Assembly (NCBI GenBank): GCA_039000515.1
Contig: JBCFYV010000012.1
Location: 29,170,078 to 29,234,077 of the forward strand
Direction of reading: 5' to 3'
From: Timema cristinae
Lineage: Eukaryota; Arthropoda; Insecta; Phasmatodea; Timematidae
Length of the DNA stretch: 64,000 nt
Part shown: one piece after another, positions 24,951 to 36,460 of the stretch
Layout of the letters: each line of letters opens with the position of its first letter
How positions within the stretch are numbered: position 1 is the stretch's first letter
The notes under the pieces: model-generated
What the model saw: only the letters and a program-made list of their open reading frames with translations
Told to the model about the DNA's origin: nothing
The model's database searches: none
Translations under genes and position numbers: made by a program

Positions 24951-25178
24951 GTCACCTTTATGCATTGGATCCTTCCCACATTTTCCCTCTTTCCTTAGGT
25001 GGGCTTCCTTCATTAAATTTACACTTATTAGTTTATTTTTTATTTTTATCAATTTAAATTATTATAAAATTATATCATATGTAATTAATTATAAGGCTGG
25101 AAACACTGTTTAGTCAAAACATTATGAAGTAGAAACAGTTTTGTTTGTTCGTGAATCAGCCCAATTGTTTCAATGTAT

Positions 25179-26136
25179 TGTAACAAGATTAGTGTTTAAC
25201 AGTGGGACCGGCGCGCTCTCATTGTTTACCCTGGCTGCGCTCCTCTTATCTCTGTCTCCCTCCTTGTCTGGCAGGTAGGCAGCAGCCTTTTCACTTGACT
25301 AGGGGATTAGAGGGGACAGGGGGGAGGATGGAGACACATCTGGAGAGGTCTGAATCCTTTTTATTCTGGCCTTTTAATTCTAGAAGTGGAGGATTCCAAA
25401 CCCCTAGCTGGCACCACCCCTATATATACACGCTCAGCGAAAGCCAGGTGTGCTCAGTTCTTGGTTCTCAACCAGTGAGTTCGGGAGTGGACCAGCAAGT
25501 CCAGTGTTCGTGTGACCTGTGCCGGTGTGGTATGTATGGCGCTGGGACCTGTGGTGGGGTGCCGCGAGTGTCTTTAACATTGAAAGTAAATTTTACTGTG
25601 AATAAATGTTTTAAGAAACTGATATCTGGACATTTAACTATTTATTCAGTATTTTTGTTAACAAGCTGTTTACTTGATTTGATGTAATTCTATTCAACGT
25701 GTTTTTATTTGTGTGTTGATTTACAAACAATGGCCAATATTACCTAAGTCAGTGAACTGTTTAGTTATAATTAATTCAGTGTAATTTTATTCTGTAACTT
25801 CATTTGTTTATTAATGTAAATACAATTACTAGTATTACTTGGTTAAGTGAACTGCTTAGTTATAATTTATGCAGCATTATTTTATTTATTATATCCTTAT
25901 TGGTTTATTAATTTACATAATTACTTTGACTATCTAATTTGTTGAATTGTTTAGCTGTATATTTAATTCTGTGAATGTTTTTTGAGTGGTGTTTATTAAT
26001 AATTGAAACCTTGGGTGATCTGCGGGTATTTTAATTCATATTTAACCTGCAACATACCCCAATATCGTCAAAAGAACTCGTGGTTCACATGTTAACGACC
26101 CGTGACCTTCCCAGGCCATGCGTGCCCCATGTTACA
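25179..26136 (+). mobile_element. Solo LTR (958 bp) of an LTR retrotransposon
   Basis: Starts TGTAAC and ends GTTACA (perfect 6 bp terminal inversion, TG..CA), flanked by a perfect 4 bp duplication GTAT (25175-25178, 26137-26140). Inside: GC-richer U3, TATA box TATATATA at 25421, a likely start ~30 bp on, and AATAAA near 25603. The distal half has two ~110 bp direct repeats (GTGAACTG(T/C)TTAGTTATAATT). No gag or pol adjoins, so internal sequence was probably lost by LTR-LTR recombination. A 4 bp TSD fits Ty3/gypsy. The 161-codon frame inside is not a gene. Confidence 0.85.
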
Positions 26137-26140
26137 GTAT

Positions 26141-27459
26141 TTTTTAAAGCTCAGTGCATACTTGTTACTCAAACAATAAAAAAACACTTTATAAAAGCAC
26201 AATGAAATGTATTTAGTCATGTTCTACCTCTCTTTTGTGTAAACACTTGGTTCTACACATGCACCAATCTTACCTTCAGTCTATTATTTGTGTCCCACTG
26301 GTATCTAGTGTTCGAATTGTAGTCTCAAGTGCTTTACTATTCATTGTTAGTGATTTATTTTTTGCTGGATAGAATTTCATCCAAAAAAGCTCATTATATT
26401 AATTGAAACTAGACCCCCATGTATAATTATACCTTGAAGGAACATCATGATACGGAAGTAATAGGTAAGTCTTGGGATTAAATAACGAAATAAATAAAAG
26501 CAACAAAGAAAGGTTCAACAGGAACTGTTTATTAAGCTTGGGCACAGACGAAAATGTACCAGAGACACAGCTTCCAGGTTAAAATGGTTGCACTTTTTAG
26601 GACATGAATCCTCCTTTAACACTAGGAGCGCTACATGCAGAGCCAAGTGATAACATCACTATCAAAAGGACATTTTTAAAAAAGTTCACTTTTTAAGATG
26701 GTTTACTAGAAAAGAGATAAAAGTTGCCTTCTAGTGTCAATCAATCGGTCCAGTCCCCTTCTGATAAACCAACCTCTCAAACGAGCTTATTCAAGACAAC
26801 AAATTACGAAGAAAATTTAGAATACAATGGTTCTCTTTTTGCTCAAGCAAATGTTTGCAAATTGTCTAGCTGTAAACAGTTTTCAAATATTAGACTAGTT
26901 GCTTGTCTGAAAAAGTTTGTTCATTAAGAGAGGCAGGATACTGGTACATGAACTATTTTGTTCAGACCGCTACTCTTGGAACTTGCTCTCCAGCTTGGAG
27001 CCTTTACAACAGACATGTTGAAAGTGACTTGTTTAAAATTATCTCACTTGGAGGTGCTGTTATCACGTAGGGGAGCATCTAGGGGTCTCCAAGAACTGAA
27101 CCTGGCCCAAGAAGTACAGCCAAACACTCGTCAAGCTGCGTATCTGTTTTTTCCTTGTCTGCAGGCCAAGGATTTGTTTTGCTTTGAAATAAACCAAAAT
27201 CTGGTATAAAAGCAGGAAAGAGCCTTATTTCAAAACGTACTTTGGGGAATTTTTGTTATTGTTTAGGAACAAAATGTTTTTGCTTCACATTGTTTTAACT
27301 AACCAGTCCTTAGGATGGGTCCTTCCAACTGTCTAAAATTAATTTTTGAACAATATAATTAAACCCAATTTAAAGAATTTCTTAACTTTGAGCAATTGTT
27401 TCTACCTCACCTTGGAATTAGGATAGTAAAAATCCAAATGTAACACAATGATTCCAAAC
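26141..27459. other. Intergenic region between solo LTR and NDUFA12
   Basis: Frames of 67 and 83 codons here show no recognisable domain or splice context. No repeat named. Confidence 0.5.
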
Positions 27460-27465
27460 TTTATT
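27460..27465 (-). terminator. Candidate poly(A) signal of NDUFA12
   Basis: AATAAA on the minus strand, 74 bp beyond the TGA stop (27539-27541). Confidence 0.6.
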
Positions 27466-27538
27466 GAATTAAACATAAAACTATTTACAAAGAATATGTA
27501 GTCACATAAACATCTATCAAAATAATAAGAGAATTATA

Positions 27539-27676
27539 TCAGTTAACTTGAGATTTAGGAGGCACCCATTGCTCTATTTTTGGAGGAGTAGTACTGTAAG
27601 GAACGTAGGCCCTACTGGTACCAGAGAAGTTTTCTGTGTGTTCGGCCATCCAGGGGTACTTGGGTCTGTTGGGGTC
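27539..27676 (-). CDS. NDUFA12: NDUFA12 exon 4 (stop)
   Basis: 138 nt, acceptor TTGCAG, ends TGA at 27541-27539; encodes DPNRPKYPWMAEHTENFSGT and the C-terminal YVPYSTTPPKIEQWVPP. Confidence 0.95.
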   Translation of the reverse strand, partial: DPNRPKYPWMAEHTENFSGTSRAYVPYSTTPPKIEQWVPPKSQVN

Positions 27677-30600
27677 CTGCAAATAGAACAAAGATGTTAC
27701 ATACCAAGTTTTAATCTTCGTTTCATAAGGAGATTTAATGTGCGCTTTCTAAACACACATTACAAATCAACTTAATCTTGACCAGTACACCTAATTACAC
27801 ACTCAGACCTTATGCCTATATATTTACCAATTAGATAAAAAGGACCAATTCTTTAATCAAATTAAATATCTCTTTTGTAAACACCTAGTATCTAATAAAG
27901 GTTACTAAACTTTGGGATGACCTAACATGCTAATAATGTCTTTAAAACAAACCATTTTAAACTCAAGCTATAATTTGTAATACACATGGTGTTAAAAAGA
28001 GAGTTCAGAACTTTGGGATAATATAGTACTCATTTGTTTAGTATTGAATATATCTGCGGAGCCATGCTTTGCTTTATTCTTTGTTTTAATTAGGTGTATT
28101 CATTAACACTAGGTGTCAGCACGCACTAATGTCTTGTTATTTGATGCAATTACCGCCCTTCTCCTCAAATGGTTCTAGGCTAGCTCGTCCAGCACTTTTA
28201 TCATAAACTGAAAAACTGTGATCAAAGCGTCTTTTAGTCTCGGGACACAAAGCCATGAAACTCTCATGTGAGATAATTAATATGTGCTCAAGAAACAAGA
28301 TCATGGCCCCCCAGCTATCATCTCATCACTTCAGGTATTCTCAGTCACCATTCGCAAAGGTAGGCTCATAGTTAATTTTTTTCTATGTGTAAAAAAACCT
28401 CACCTGTTAACACCGCACATCATTAAAATAATGAGTAAAAAAAAGTCTTAATAAACATAGGTCTGCTAACCAACACATCAGAAAATTAGCTATGAACTCA
28501 GACTTGGTTGCTAACATTCATTTTACTAGAGAGGGCAATGTGAAATTTCATAATAGTCTTTTATGGGTAGATGAAAATCCTTGTGTCATTCTCAAATCAA
28601 TACACCAAAAGCAGTAGTCAATAAATGTTTGGCTGACCATTTTAGGAGACAGACTAAAAGGACAACTCATGTTGACCAGACTAAATAGTACAGGCCACTA
28701 TGATTTTACTGAATGTTTAACCCAATTTATTGGCGGGTGTGCCCCTTATAGAAAAAACCTCATTTTTTGCTAATTGTCAGATATCACCTACATGAGATAT
28801 TTAAGAGAAGATGGATAGCTCGAGGAGGTCCAGTCGCATACGCCTCTCCCCCCAGATCTTAATCCTTTCAACTCCTTTGTATGGTGGCACATAAAGAGTT
28901 TAGTTTACTCATCTCCAATTGAATTAGCAGACTTAAAACATCAAGTTGAAAATGGTTGTCAGATAATTTGAATGAAGACAGATTTTTCAAAGAGCATGCA
29001 ACAGTCTGAATCGAATATGTGAAATTTGTGTGGAAATGGAAGGAAAATACCATTTGTAGTAATTTTAGAATCAAATAGCCAAGGTTATTATTTATGCTTT
29101 TAGTCAAGATTACTCCATCTAGATATCATATTTTGAAAATTGAAAAATGACACCTGGACATGAGACTAAAACCCAAGACCTTTGGCTTAGTACGCCAATG
29201 CTTTGACCACTGAGCTATCCCAATCGTCCTGTGCCCAGGGTCATCCTTCACTCATATTTTAAGGAAGAGTATATGATGAACATGCGGAAATCGTCGGCTA
29301 TAAATGTGTGATTTTATTAAGATCATGAGCTATTATATAACGCAACCACCTTTGACTCGGCAGCATTAAGCCAACTATCGAGTCAAAGGTGACTGCATTA
29401 TCTGATAGCTCAAGGAAGAAAAGTATTTATTCAACAAAAATGTAAATAACTTAATCTTGTTTGTAATGTTTTTTTCTGTTCAAAATACATCCTAATTGAA
29501 ACTTTTATTTTAAAATTGAGGCATTTTGTAGATTAAGTTACAAAGTTTTAGGTAATGTAGTTTTGTACTAATTAATTATCATGTACTCATTTTTAAAAAA
29601 TAATATTCTCTGTTTTTGTAACAATTTAACATTATCGTAATTTTCTATTTTTTATTAAAAAATTTACAAAAATATATTTTTCAAACATTTATTTAATAAT
29701 AGTTCTTCAATAATAGTATTAAATGTTTTAAAGTATGGAATGTGTTTTTGATTAATATTTAGAACATTAAAGTATGAGTTTTTGATTAATATTTAGAACA
29801 TTATAGGATGTTACAAAATGCAATGGTGCCAGTCCTCATGTTATTTTTTAGCGCCAGTTCTTGAAGGTTATCTGGCTGCAAGGATGTTGCTTTTTCCATA
29901 TGCATTCTGTTAAAGTGTATTTTATATAATCTTGCCCGCAAATTCTCACCCTTCCGGTGGCCTGTTCACCCATTAGAGTAGGCCTGTGTATAGCTATAAT
30001 TTAACTTTAGTTAAACATGCTATGGAAACTAACTTTAATTAATACTACCCTCCTCATTATGTGTTCTTAAACAAATGATTTCTTTTTTAAATCTTTGGGG
30101 GTATCCTAGGAGATAAACTAGTTTATTTTGGTTTCCATCTTTCAAAATAAACTATCCAACCAGCCCTAGTTCATGATTTTAAACAAAACTTCTGTTGCAA
30201 CAATACTTTGGTAGTTTGTATTGTATTCTATCTTGTGGCCACACAGTCTAAGGCAGGCATAACAAACTTGTTTGATAAAAAGGGATACATTGAAAAAGTA
30301 GGCCTACTGAAAACATTTCAAAAATTTTAATACTGTCACAATCTTAAAGTAAAAAAAATAATTCAATTTTAAAATCCTTATTGTTACAATATATATAAAA
30401 TTTTAAAACTTACTTTCTTTTTTACAATGAAAAAAGAAGAAAAGTAGCAAGGGTGTGAGTGCTAGATCTTGTGTTGATGTCACGTTCATTATGGATGACA
30501 AATGCTTTCCTGGAAGCCGTGATCTCTCGGGTGTTTGTTCATTTTCTTAAGAGAAAATAAGTGTTCACACAATGTGCTGCCAAAAATTACACGGATTTTG

Positions 30601-33600
30601 ATCACAAATTTAATCATTTTCAAGAATCAATTTTTGGTAAGTACTTGTAAATAGTAAAAATTTAGTGTACCAACCTTACTTGTATATGTTCCCAAATTAT
30701 GAACAATTTCCAAATGTCATCATCTTAAATGGTGTATTACTACAATGTTTATAGTAAGATTAATTATTGAACCACATTATATGTAGGTTCATTAAAAAGT
30801 CCACGGACCGCACAAACTCATGGATTAGACCACAGGTCCTCTGCAGACCGCAAGTTTGACATACCTGGTTTAAAGCGTCTAGCTCGCAAGAGTTGGGATG
30901 ACAAGAGCTGTGTGCATTGGAAGTGTTATTTTGTGGTTTTCTCAATCTACTATGTGTTTATGTATTCATAACGACTAGGGCATGTTCAGGTTCGGACATC
31001 CCAAGCTTTGATCTCCGGCTCTTCTCCATAGATTAGTTGAGATAGGGATAACCAGGAGTAGCAAGATAAGTACCATTAAAATAAATCCCTAGAAAGTACC
31101 TTGAAAGGAGGCAGATCAGTCTTGTAGTGCAGCCAACCAAACCACTCGGCCGGAACTTGACTCGCATCATAATTTATCCCAACTTGTTCATTGTACTCCA
31201 CCCACCGGTTACGACCTGTTAAAACAGACAAACTGGTACCCAGCTTTTACAACACCCACATTTTGTACTTTAAATAATCAAATTTTAATTCAAAGGCATC
31301 AATTGTATACATTAAAAGGAAATTTTTCTAATCTGATTAATTGTTCTTTTATCTAGTCCTATGACACACAAACAAATGTGCATGCACACACACATGCACA
31401 TACGAATCCACACAAATGTCAAGTGAACACACACACACACAAAGGTAAGCCTAAAATAAATTATTATTATTATTATTATTAGCACCGCGTCTTACTACCC
31501 ATTCGGGTTATACGCACTTACGCTAATGTGTAATGGTAGGGTGATTGTGAGATGAAATGGAGGACCTACAGTTTAATGTGGAATCCGAACCACGGTGGTG
31601 GCCTGGCATTCTCCACATTCACAAGATGTCTTGTCAGAGGTGAAGGAAGGGTTTGGTAATCAGATAAATCTTTGCCGGGACCGAGGATTGAACCCCGGCC
31701 GCTAAAATAAATGTTTAGTTATGTTATAACTTAAAACGTTTATATTTTCAATGTAAAATTGGTTAATTTAGAAGGTTAACATTTTCTCAAGTAGTTAACC
31801 TTGAAAGGGCCTTTATAATAAAGTGAAAATAATGTAAAACACAGGCATTAAAGTACAGAGTAAACTATAGTAGGATTTTGTCAGGAAGAAACTTTTAAAA
31901 ATACATATAATTTTAGCATCAGTATTATTATGTTTTACTATAAGTATTATTATTATTATTTTGTAGGTATAGATAATATCTATAGAAAATAACAGCTCCA
32001 TTAAGATGACCTGACATTAAATAGATAAAAGTATATTTAGTAGCTTTTATAGCTGCACCTTTGTACTGAAAAGGATTTGTGAAATCTGTTAGAATTTAAA
32101 AGAAACAATGTCTCAGCTATCCACTATTCTACTAAGTTTAGTGTGGATATTACAACTATTTATAGTCAATATGTTTTATTTTTCAACATCAATATAATTA
32201 TTTGTGATTACCAAGTTGTGTCACACTATTTGAGTAAAAAAAAAAATTTAATCCAGTTACTTCAGTCTGTTTTTAGGAAGCTAGTTACTCAATGCTGAGA
32301 AGTTAAATTTATTATTAAATCTTTTCTAAGCAATAAGTGTGTTTTTTGTCCCCCCCTCTTTTCTGCAAATTGTATTTATTAAGCCAGCCCTAGTAGGCTA
32401 AAGCTTAATATAAATTGCATACTTACCATAGAAGTACATATTATTTTCATAGTATTTGTTGCCATAATTATCTTTGCCAATCAATGTGCCAATTTTCACA
32501 TCATCTTGTCTGAAATAAAACACATAAATAATAAGTTTCTAACAAATACAAATGCACAAGATATTTATATTTTTAAGTGCATTAGTCATTTTATTGATTC
32601 AAAATTATGTTCTATAGAATTAAGTAGCATCATTTATGTCTTAATGAGAGTTGTAAACGTTTTTAAGGTTCCCATAATGCTAAACAAAAGTTTTCAAAAT
32701 AGTGTTCCTGTACTGAATATTAAGTTAACAATCTCAAAGTTAAGTGAATCTATGTCTTAAAATTTAAAATCCATAAATGTGAAATAAAATATCTAAGCTC
32801 TATAACTTCGGGTAAATTTTATAGTTATTTATTAACATGTAGGCTTACAGTTACATTTTATAATTCAAAATTATGACTTTAGTCTATCTTGTGACTCTCT
32901 CCTCACCAAGTCAACCTCAAATATACTTACTTGAAACTCTATGGCATTAAAAACGTGAAAGTTCATTTCCACACTTAAAATACTCACACTGGGTACCGAA
33001 AACGTTGACTGAGGTGCATAAAACCAAACGTTTAGCCAGTGTGTTGACTTTCTTTGAGCAATAGTGATTTTGATGATGATTTTCTAAGCCAAATTGTCAC
33101 AGGCGACGAAACATGGGTGGCTCAAGTTATGCCGGAATCGAAACAACAATCCATGGAATGGCGGCATTCAACATCACCCAAGACAGTGAAGTTCAAGCCA
33201 ACAATTTCAGCCCAAAAAATCAGGTGTACTGTGTTTTGGGTTGAGAAGGGGGTATTGCTTGTGGATTTTTTACCTCGTGGTGACACAATAAATTCTGAAA
33301 CCTATTGTGAAACCTTAATTAAACTGTGCTGTGCAATCCAAAATAACAGGTGTGGCATGCTGAGTAAGGGGATTGTTTTGCTTCATGACAATGCACGTCC
33401 ACATGTGGTTAATCGTACCCCAATATCTCATCACATCGTTGGGCTGGAAACAACTTGATCACCCTTCGTACAGTCCTGATCAACGCCTAGTAACCATCAC
33501 TTGTTCCTGCATTTAAAAAAGCATCTTGGTGGTAAGTGCGATGATGATGAGATGGTGATGGTGGTGATGGTGTGATGGTGAGGTGGTGATGGTGGTGGGA

Positions 33601-33639
33601 TGAGTGGTGATGATGGTGGTGTGATGATGATGATGATGA

Positions 33640-33681
<42 letters not shown>

Positions 33682-35118
33682 TGACCTCAAAATGGCAGTG
33701 TTGCAGTGGTTATCAAATCAGGCAGCAGATTTCTATGAGGATGGAATTCAAACGCTGGTTGTAAGATACAACAAGTGCCTTAATATTGGTGGAAATTATG
33801 TTGAAAACTAGATAAAGTACAAGCTTTCATGTAAAAATAAAATTGATAAAAAAAGTACACTCGTGGGTTTTTAATTTCAAAACGGTACTACTAAAAAAAA
33901 CATCTAGTACTGCTATATATTATATACACGCTCTTACTACCGTTCGGTTATACGCACTAAGCTATAGCTCGGTCAATAAGTTTTTGACATTTTGAATAGT
34001 GAGGAAATGCATGCTATAACTTGGTATATAAGTTTTTTTACATCTTGCTTGCTTTGAAGGAATATAAAACTCAGAATATATAAAACAATAATTTTACCAG
34101 TTGTTCTCTATGTGTGGGGTGAAAAAACAGTTGAGTGTTCGAAAACAAGGTGGTTAGGAATATATTTGGTCCAAAAATAGATTAGATTACTGGGGAGTGG
34201 AGGTTACATAATTATGAGTTACATATCCTGTACTGATCACAAGACAGATAATCAAGTCTCGTAGAATACGGTGGGCAGGACATGCAGCATGATTGGCAAA
34301 ATCTAGAACCTTGTTCAGGGTATTGATTGGAAAACCCAATAGGAAGAGAGCATTGGGAAGACCTAGACACAAATGGGAGTATAACACCAGAATGGACTTA
34401 AAAGAAATAGAGTGTAATGAGAAGACTGGATTGAGCTAGCTCAAGATAGGGATAGGTGGCATACTTTTTTAAGTGCAGCAATGAACTTTCAAGTTACTAA
34501 AGACATAGAGCGTGAGTAGTAATTATAAATTTTATTTATTTACACATGAAAGGTTAAGTTAAGCTTGGTTGGGAAAGTGTTATTATAACGAAAGGTTAAG
34601 TTAAGTTGGGTTAGGAAATCTTATGTAAGTTAAGTTAACCATTTTTTTTTTGTTCATATCTAGTCTACATGTTTTGATGGTTGGAGAAATGTATGGCTGA
34701 TATAAGTAATTTGGGTATTTTAGGACAAAATGGCCGAGAATGGGACGGATAAAAACGGACTAGACCCATAAATTTCAACACCATTATGGTTTGAGCAGCT
34801 TTTTACAGATATGATTACGCATTGACAAATTTATATTAATATTGGCACAAAATTTTCATAATTTTCTTTTAGTTTCTTAATCCATGATTATGGCTGGAAT
34901 AAGAACCAGTGAAAAGTTATAAAAAACCCTTACTTCATAAATTGTAAGTAATTTAATTCCATTTGTTGTAGGGGCAGCGAGAATACCACAATAGTTTAAG
35001 TAAAAAAGATAAAATCTCTAACCTGTATAATTTATACAAGGTTCCACGTACACCTCCATTTGGCTTTTATTATTTGAAATAATCTGGCGACTTTATCAAG
35101 ACCTAGGAGTTTCGCCAT
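27539..35118 (-). CDS. NDUFA12: NDUFA12 (B17.2), complex I accessory subunit, four exons, complete
   Basis: An accessory subunit of mitochondrial NADH:ubiquinone oxidoreductase, on the matrix arm. Exons (minus strand): 35118-35023, 32509-32427, 31215-31100, 27676-27539, all with GT/AG borders and matching phases (2, 1, 0). The product is ~143 residues against 145 in human. Family motifs: NGGVRGTLYKLYR (exon 1), DDVKIGTLIGKDNYGNKYYE (exon 2), GRNRWVEY and AEWFGWLHYKTDLPP (exon 3), GTSRAYVPYSTTPPKIEQW (exon 4). Exon 1 needs one base fewer within the AAA of GCCAAATGG (near 35055) to keep the frame; a one-base assembly insertion is likely, since all downstream phases fit. Introns hold a mariner relic, a LINE tail, SINEs and a hAT MITE. 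Confidence 0.95.
29140..29411 (-). mobile_element. tRNA-headed inverted-repeat element (repeat C), copy 2
   Basis: The same tRNA-like minus-strand head as at 8.5 kb (plus: CCTTTGGCTTAGTACGCCA, CACTGAGCTATCCCAATCG) is followed by CACTCATATTTTAAGGAAGA and an inner hairpin: GAGCTATTATATAACGCAAC...CACCTTTGACTCG and its inverse CGAGTCAAAGGTG...TTATCTGATAGCTC around a loop GCAGCATTAAGCCAACTA. Confidence 0.75.
30254..30867. mobile_element. hAT-type MITE in NDUFA12 intron 3
   Basis: Ends CAGGCATAACAAACTTG and CAAGTTTGACATACCTG (14 of 17 inverted matches) with 8 bp flanks GTCTAAGG / GTTTAAAG (6 of 8). 8 bp TSDs and CAGG ends typify hAT. No transposase. Confidence 0.8.
31100..31215 (-). CDS. NDUFA12: NDUFA12 exon 3
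   Basis: 116 nt, acceptor TTAACAG, donor AAG|GTACTT; encodes RNRWVEYNEQVGINYDASQV and AEWFGWLHYKTDLPPFK. Confidence 0.95.
31424..31440 (+). repeat. AC microsatellite
   Basis: (AC)n, about eight units. Confidence 0.8.
31462..31701 (-). mobile_element. SINE family A, 5'-truncated
   Basis: Minus-strand copy with tail and body but cut inside the tRNA-like head just past the B-box. TSD CTAAAATAAAT (31451-31461, 31702-31712) shows truncation happened at insertion. In NDUFA12 intron 2. Confidence 0.9.
32427..32509 (-). CDS. NDUFA12: NDUFA12 exon 2
   Basis: 83 nt, acceptor TTTCAG, donor ATG|GTAAGT; encodes QDDVKIGTLIGKDNYGNKYY and on to NNMYFY. Confidence 0.93.
32990..33811 (+). pseudogene. Mariner transposase relic
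   Basis: 5'-truncated mariner (DDE/D) transposase in NDUFA12 intron 1. LTEVHKTKRLASVLTFFEQ precedes a stop, then FLSQIVTGDETWV (first Asp), GVLLVDFLPRGDTINSETYC, VLLHDNARPHV (second Asp). The third-Asp block (HPSYSPD-like then HHLFLHLKKHLGGK) follows after a shift. After a long GAT repeat come AVLQWLSNQAADFYEDGIQT and LVVRYNKCLNIGGNYVEN with stop at 33809. Terminal inverted repeats were not found. Inactive. Confidence 0.9.
33535..33690 (+). repeat. GAT/GGT microsatellite inside the mariner ORF
   Basis: Interrupted (GAT)n with GGT variants, ending in a pure (GAT) run, directly following codons for KHLGGKCDDDE. His-rich frames on the other strand are artefacts. Confidence 0.9.
33925..33965 (-). 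repeat. Orphan SINE 3'-tail fragment
   Basis: CTCTTACTACCGTTCGGTTATACGCACT matches the shared 3' tail of SINE families A and B in inverted sense, without a head. Confidence 0.55.
34110..34520 (+). pseudogene. LINE ORF C-terminal fragment
   Basis: GRIRWAGHA-like (RRIRWAGHAA) near 34264 followed by VLIGKPNRKRALGRPRHKWE and YNTRMDLKEIECNEKTG is the typical non-LTR ORF2 C-terminus (RRxRWxGHV...GRPxxxWxD). Other domains are absent. In NDUFA12 intron 1. Confidence 0.75.
35023..35118 (-). CDS. NDUFA12: NDUFA12 exon 1 (start codon; one-base insertion)
   Basis: ATG at 35118-35116, MAKLLGLDKVARLFQIIKA, then a one-base shift, then NGGVRGTLYKLYR. Donor CAG|GTTAGA. Confidence 0.9.
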
Positions 35119-35640
35119 TTTTTAAGAAAAGCAGACAACCATTGCTAAATGCTAAGGCCTATGAAATTATATAATCCAAGATCTAATATGTATGGGTCTG
35201 GCACTTTTAGTTCCAGTGATCAGACATTGAAGTGAAAAAAGCGCTAATCTCCTAAAATATATTGCAAGTTTCAAAATTCAAATATTGTAAAAAAAAGTTT
35301 GAACCACACAGCTTTAATTTTATTGTTTTAGGTAATATGGTGACCAGATAAAAAATATTGTGGGAACGTTTTACACATTATATTATATTTATGTTGAAGG
35401 GATATTATTTTAAATAAAAATATTAGCGAAGTGGTTTCCAGCCTTTCACACTGTTTAACCCCAATGTTTGTTCCTGGGACCATCACGATATCTTGATCTC
35501 GTTCAAATCCTAAATTTAAACATTTTTTCACTACACTTCCAGTTATCCCAATTTAATTGCAGTTTTTGATTAGATAACTTTAGAGAAAATATACCATTAT
35601 TTGCTTGAAAGGAAAAGTGAAAACATTTAGGAAATATCAC
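35119..35640 (-). promoter_or_regulatory. Presumed 5' leader and promoter of NDUFA12
   Basis: The sequence between the NDUFA12 start and the hAT terminus at 35641. No core-promoter motif could be placed with confidence. Confidence 0.3.
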
Positions 35641-36460
35641 CAGGGCCGGATTTAAGGGGGGCTATCGGGATGATCACCCCGGGGCTCCGCAAAGCAAGGG
35701 TCCCCCACAAACTCCTAAAGAAAGAAAAAACTATAATTTTCTATTGTAAATGCTTTCTTGTTTTGTGTCTTACATAATGTTATTCCTGCACGAAATAATG
35801 AGGCATGGACAAATTAATGTGATTGCAGCTTAGATTAAAAATAAAAATCCTACCGGTACTTGAAAGATTTACTAGGAAAGTCTAAGTTGATCATTTACAA
35901 TTTTGCGCTCTAACTATAAATGCATTAAGCCTCCCTTTCGCCGTGCTGTGGAGGTTCCACCTAAAGTATTTCCACGTATCGGCTGACAGCACCACTGTCT
36001 CAGCTGTGCCTTTGATACAATTTTTGTTTTCCAATTTGTTATTGCTCTGACAAATGTAGTCAGTTACTCTCGAGAAACGTTGAAATTCATATGTATGTTT
36101 TGTTCGTGGTGAGTGCCAGCTTGCGTTTTAATGATGTAGTAAAGTAGAATACTATGCTTAGAAAGGTCAATTGTGGAGCATTATATCGACATAATATAAA
36201 AATATGTGATGTGATCCAAGAAAAGGTACCTTAAGAGTTTGGGCAGATTGACAAGCGAGAGATTAGGCAAGTTACCGAGCGACTGCCTGGTCAAACTGGT
36301 GATGATACTCGAAAATTCTTATCAAGTATTTCATGTTTAGCATGTTTAAAAAAAAAGTATTGTTGTAGTTTTCCCATCACCTCTCCAGGCTAACGATGAT
36401 TTTTATTCATAAAGTCCTCCTTTGATGATAATATTGAAGTATTAATATATTGGCTCTTGC

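Larger units (their letters stand above)
27677..31099 (-). other. NDUFA12 intron 3
   Basis: 3.4 kb. Contains repeat C copy 2 (29.14-29.41 kb), a short ATATTTAGAACATTA tandem duplication (29.74-29.81 kb) and a hAT MITE (30254-30867). The rest is unassigned AT-rich sequence. Confidence 0.8.

Noticed and set aside
25202..25687. 161-codon ORF
   Set aside because: It lies within the U3 to U5 part of a solo LTR; GC-rich composition explains its openness.
26617..26740. Short piggyBac-like element (TTTAACACTAGGAGC ... CTTCTAGTGTCAA)
   Set aside because: The inverted match is only ~8 bp and TTAA is not present on both sides.
32922..32950. Alternative NDUFA12 first exon ending TTTCAA|GTAAGTATA
   Set aside because: The frame needed for exon 2 has a stop immediately upstream; the exon at 35118-35023 fits motif, start codon and phase.
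33487..33690. Poly-histidine ORF on the minus strand
   Set aside because: Shadow of the GAT/GGT microsatellite.
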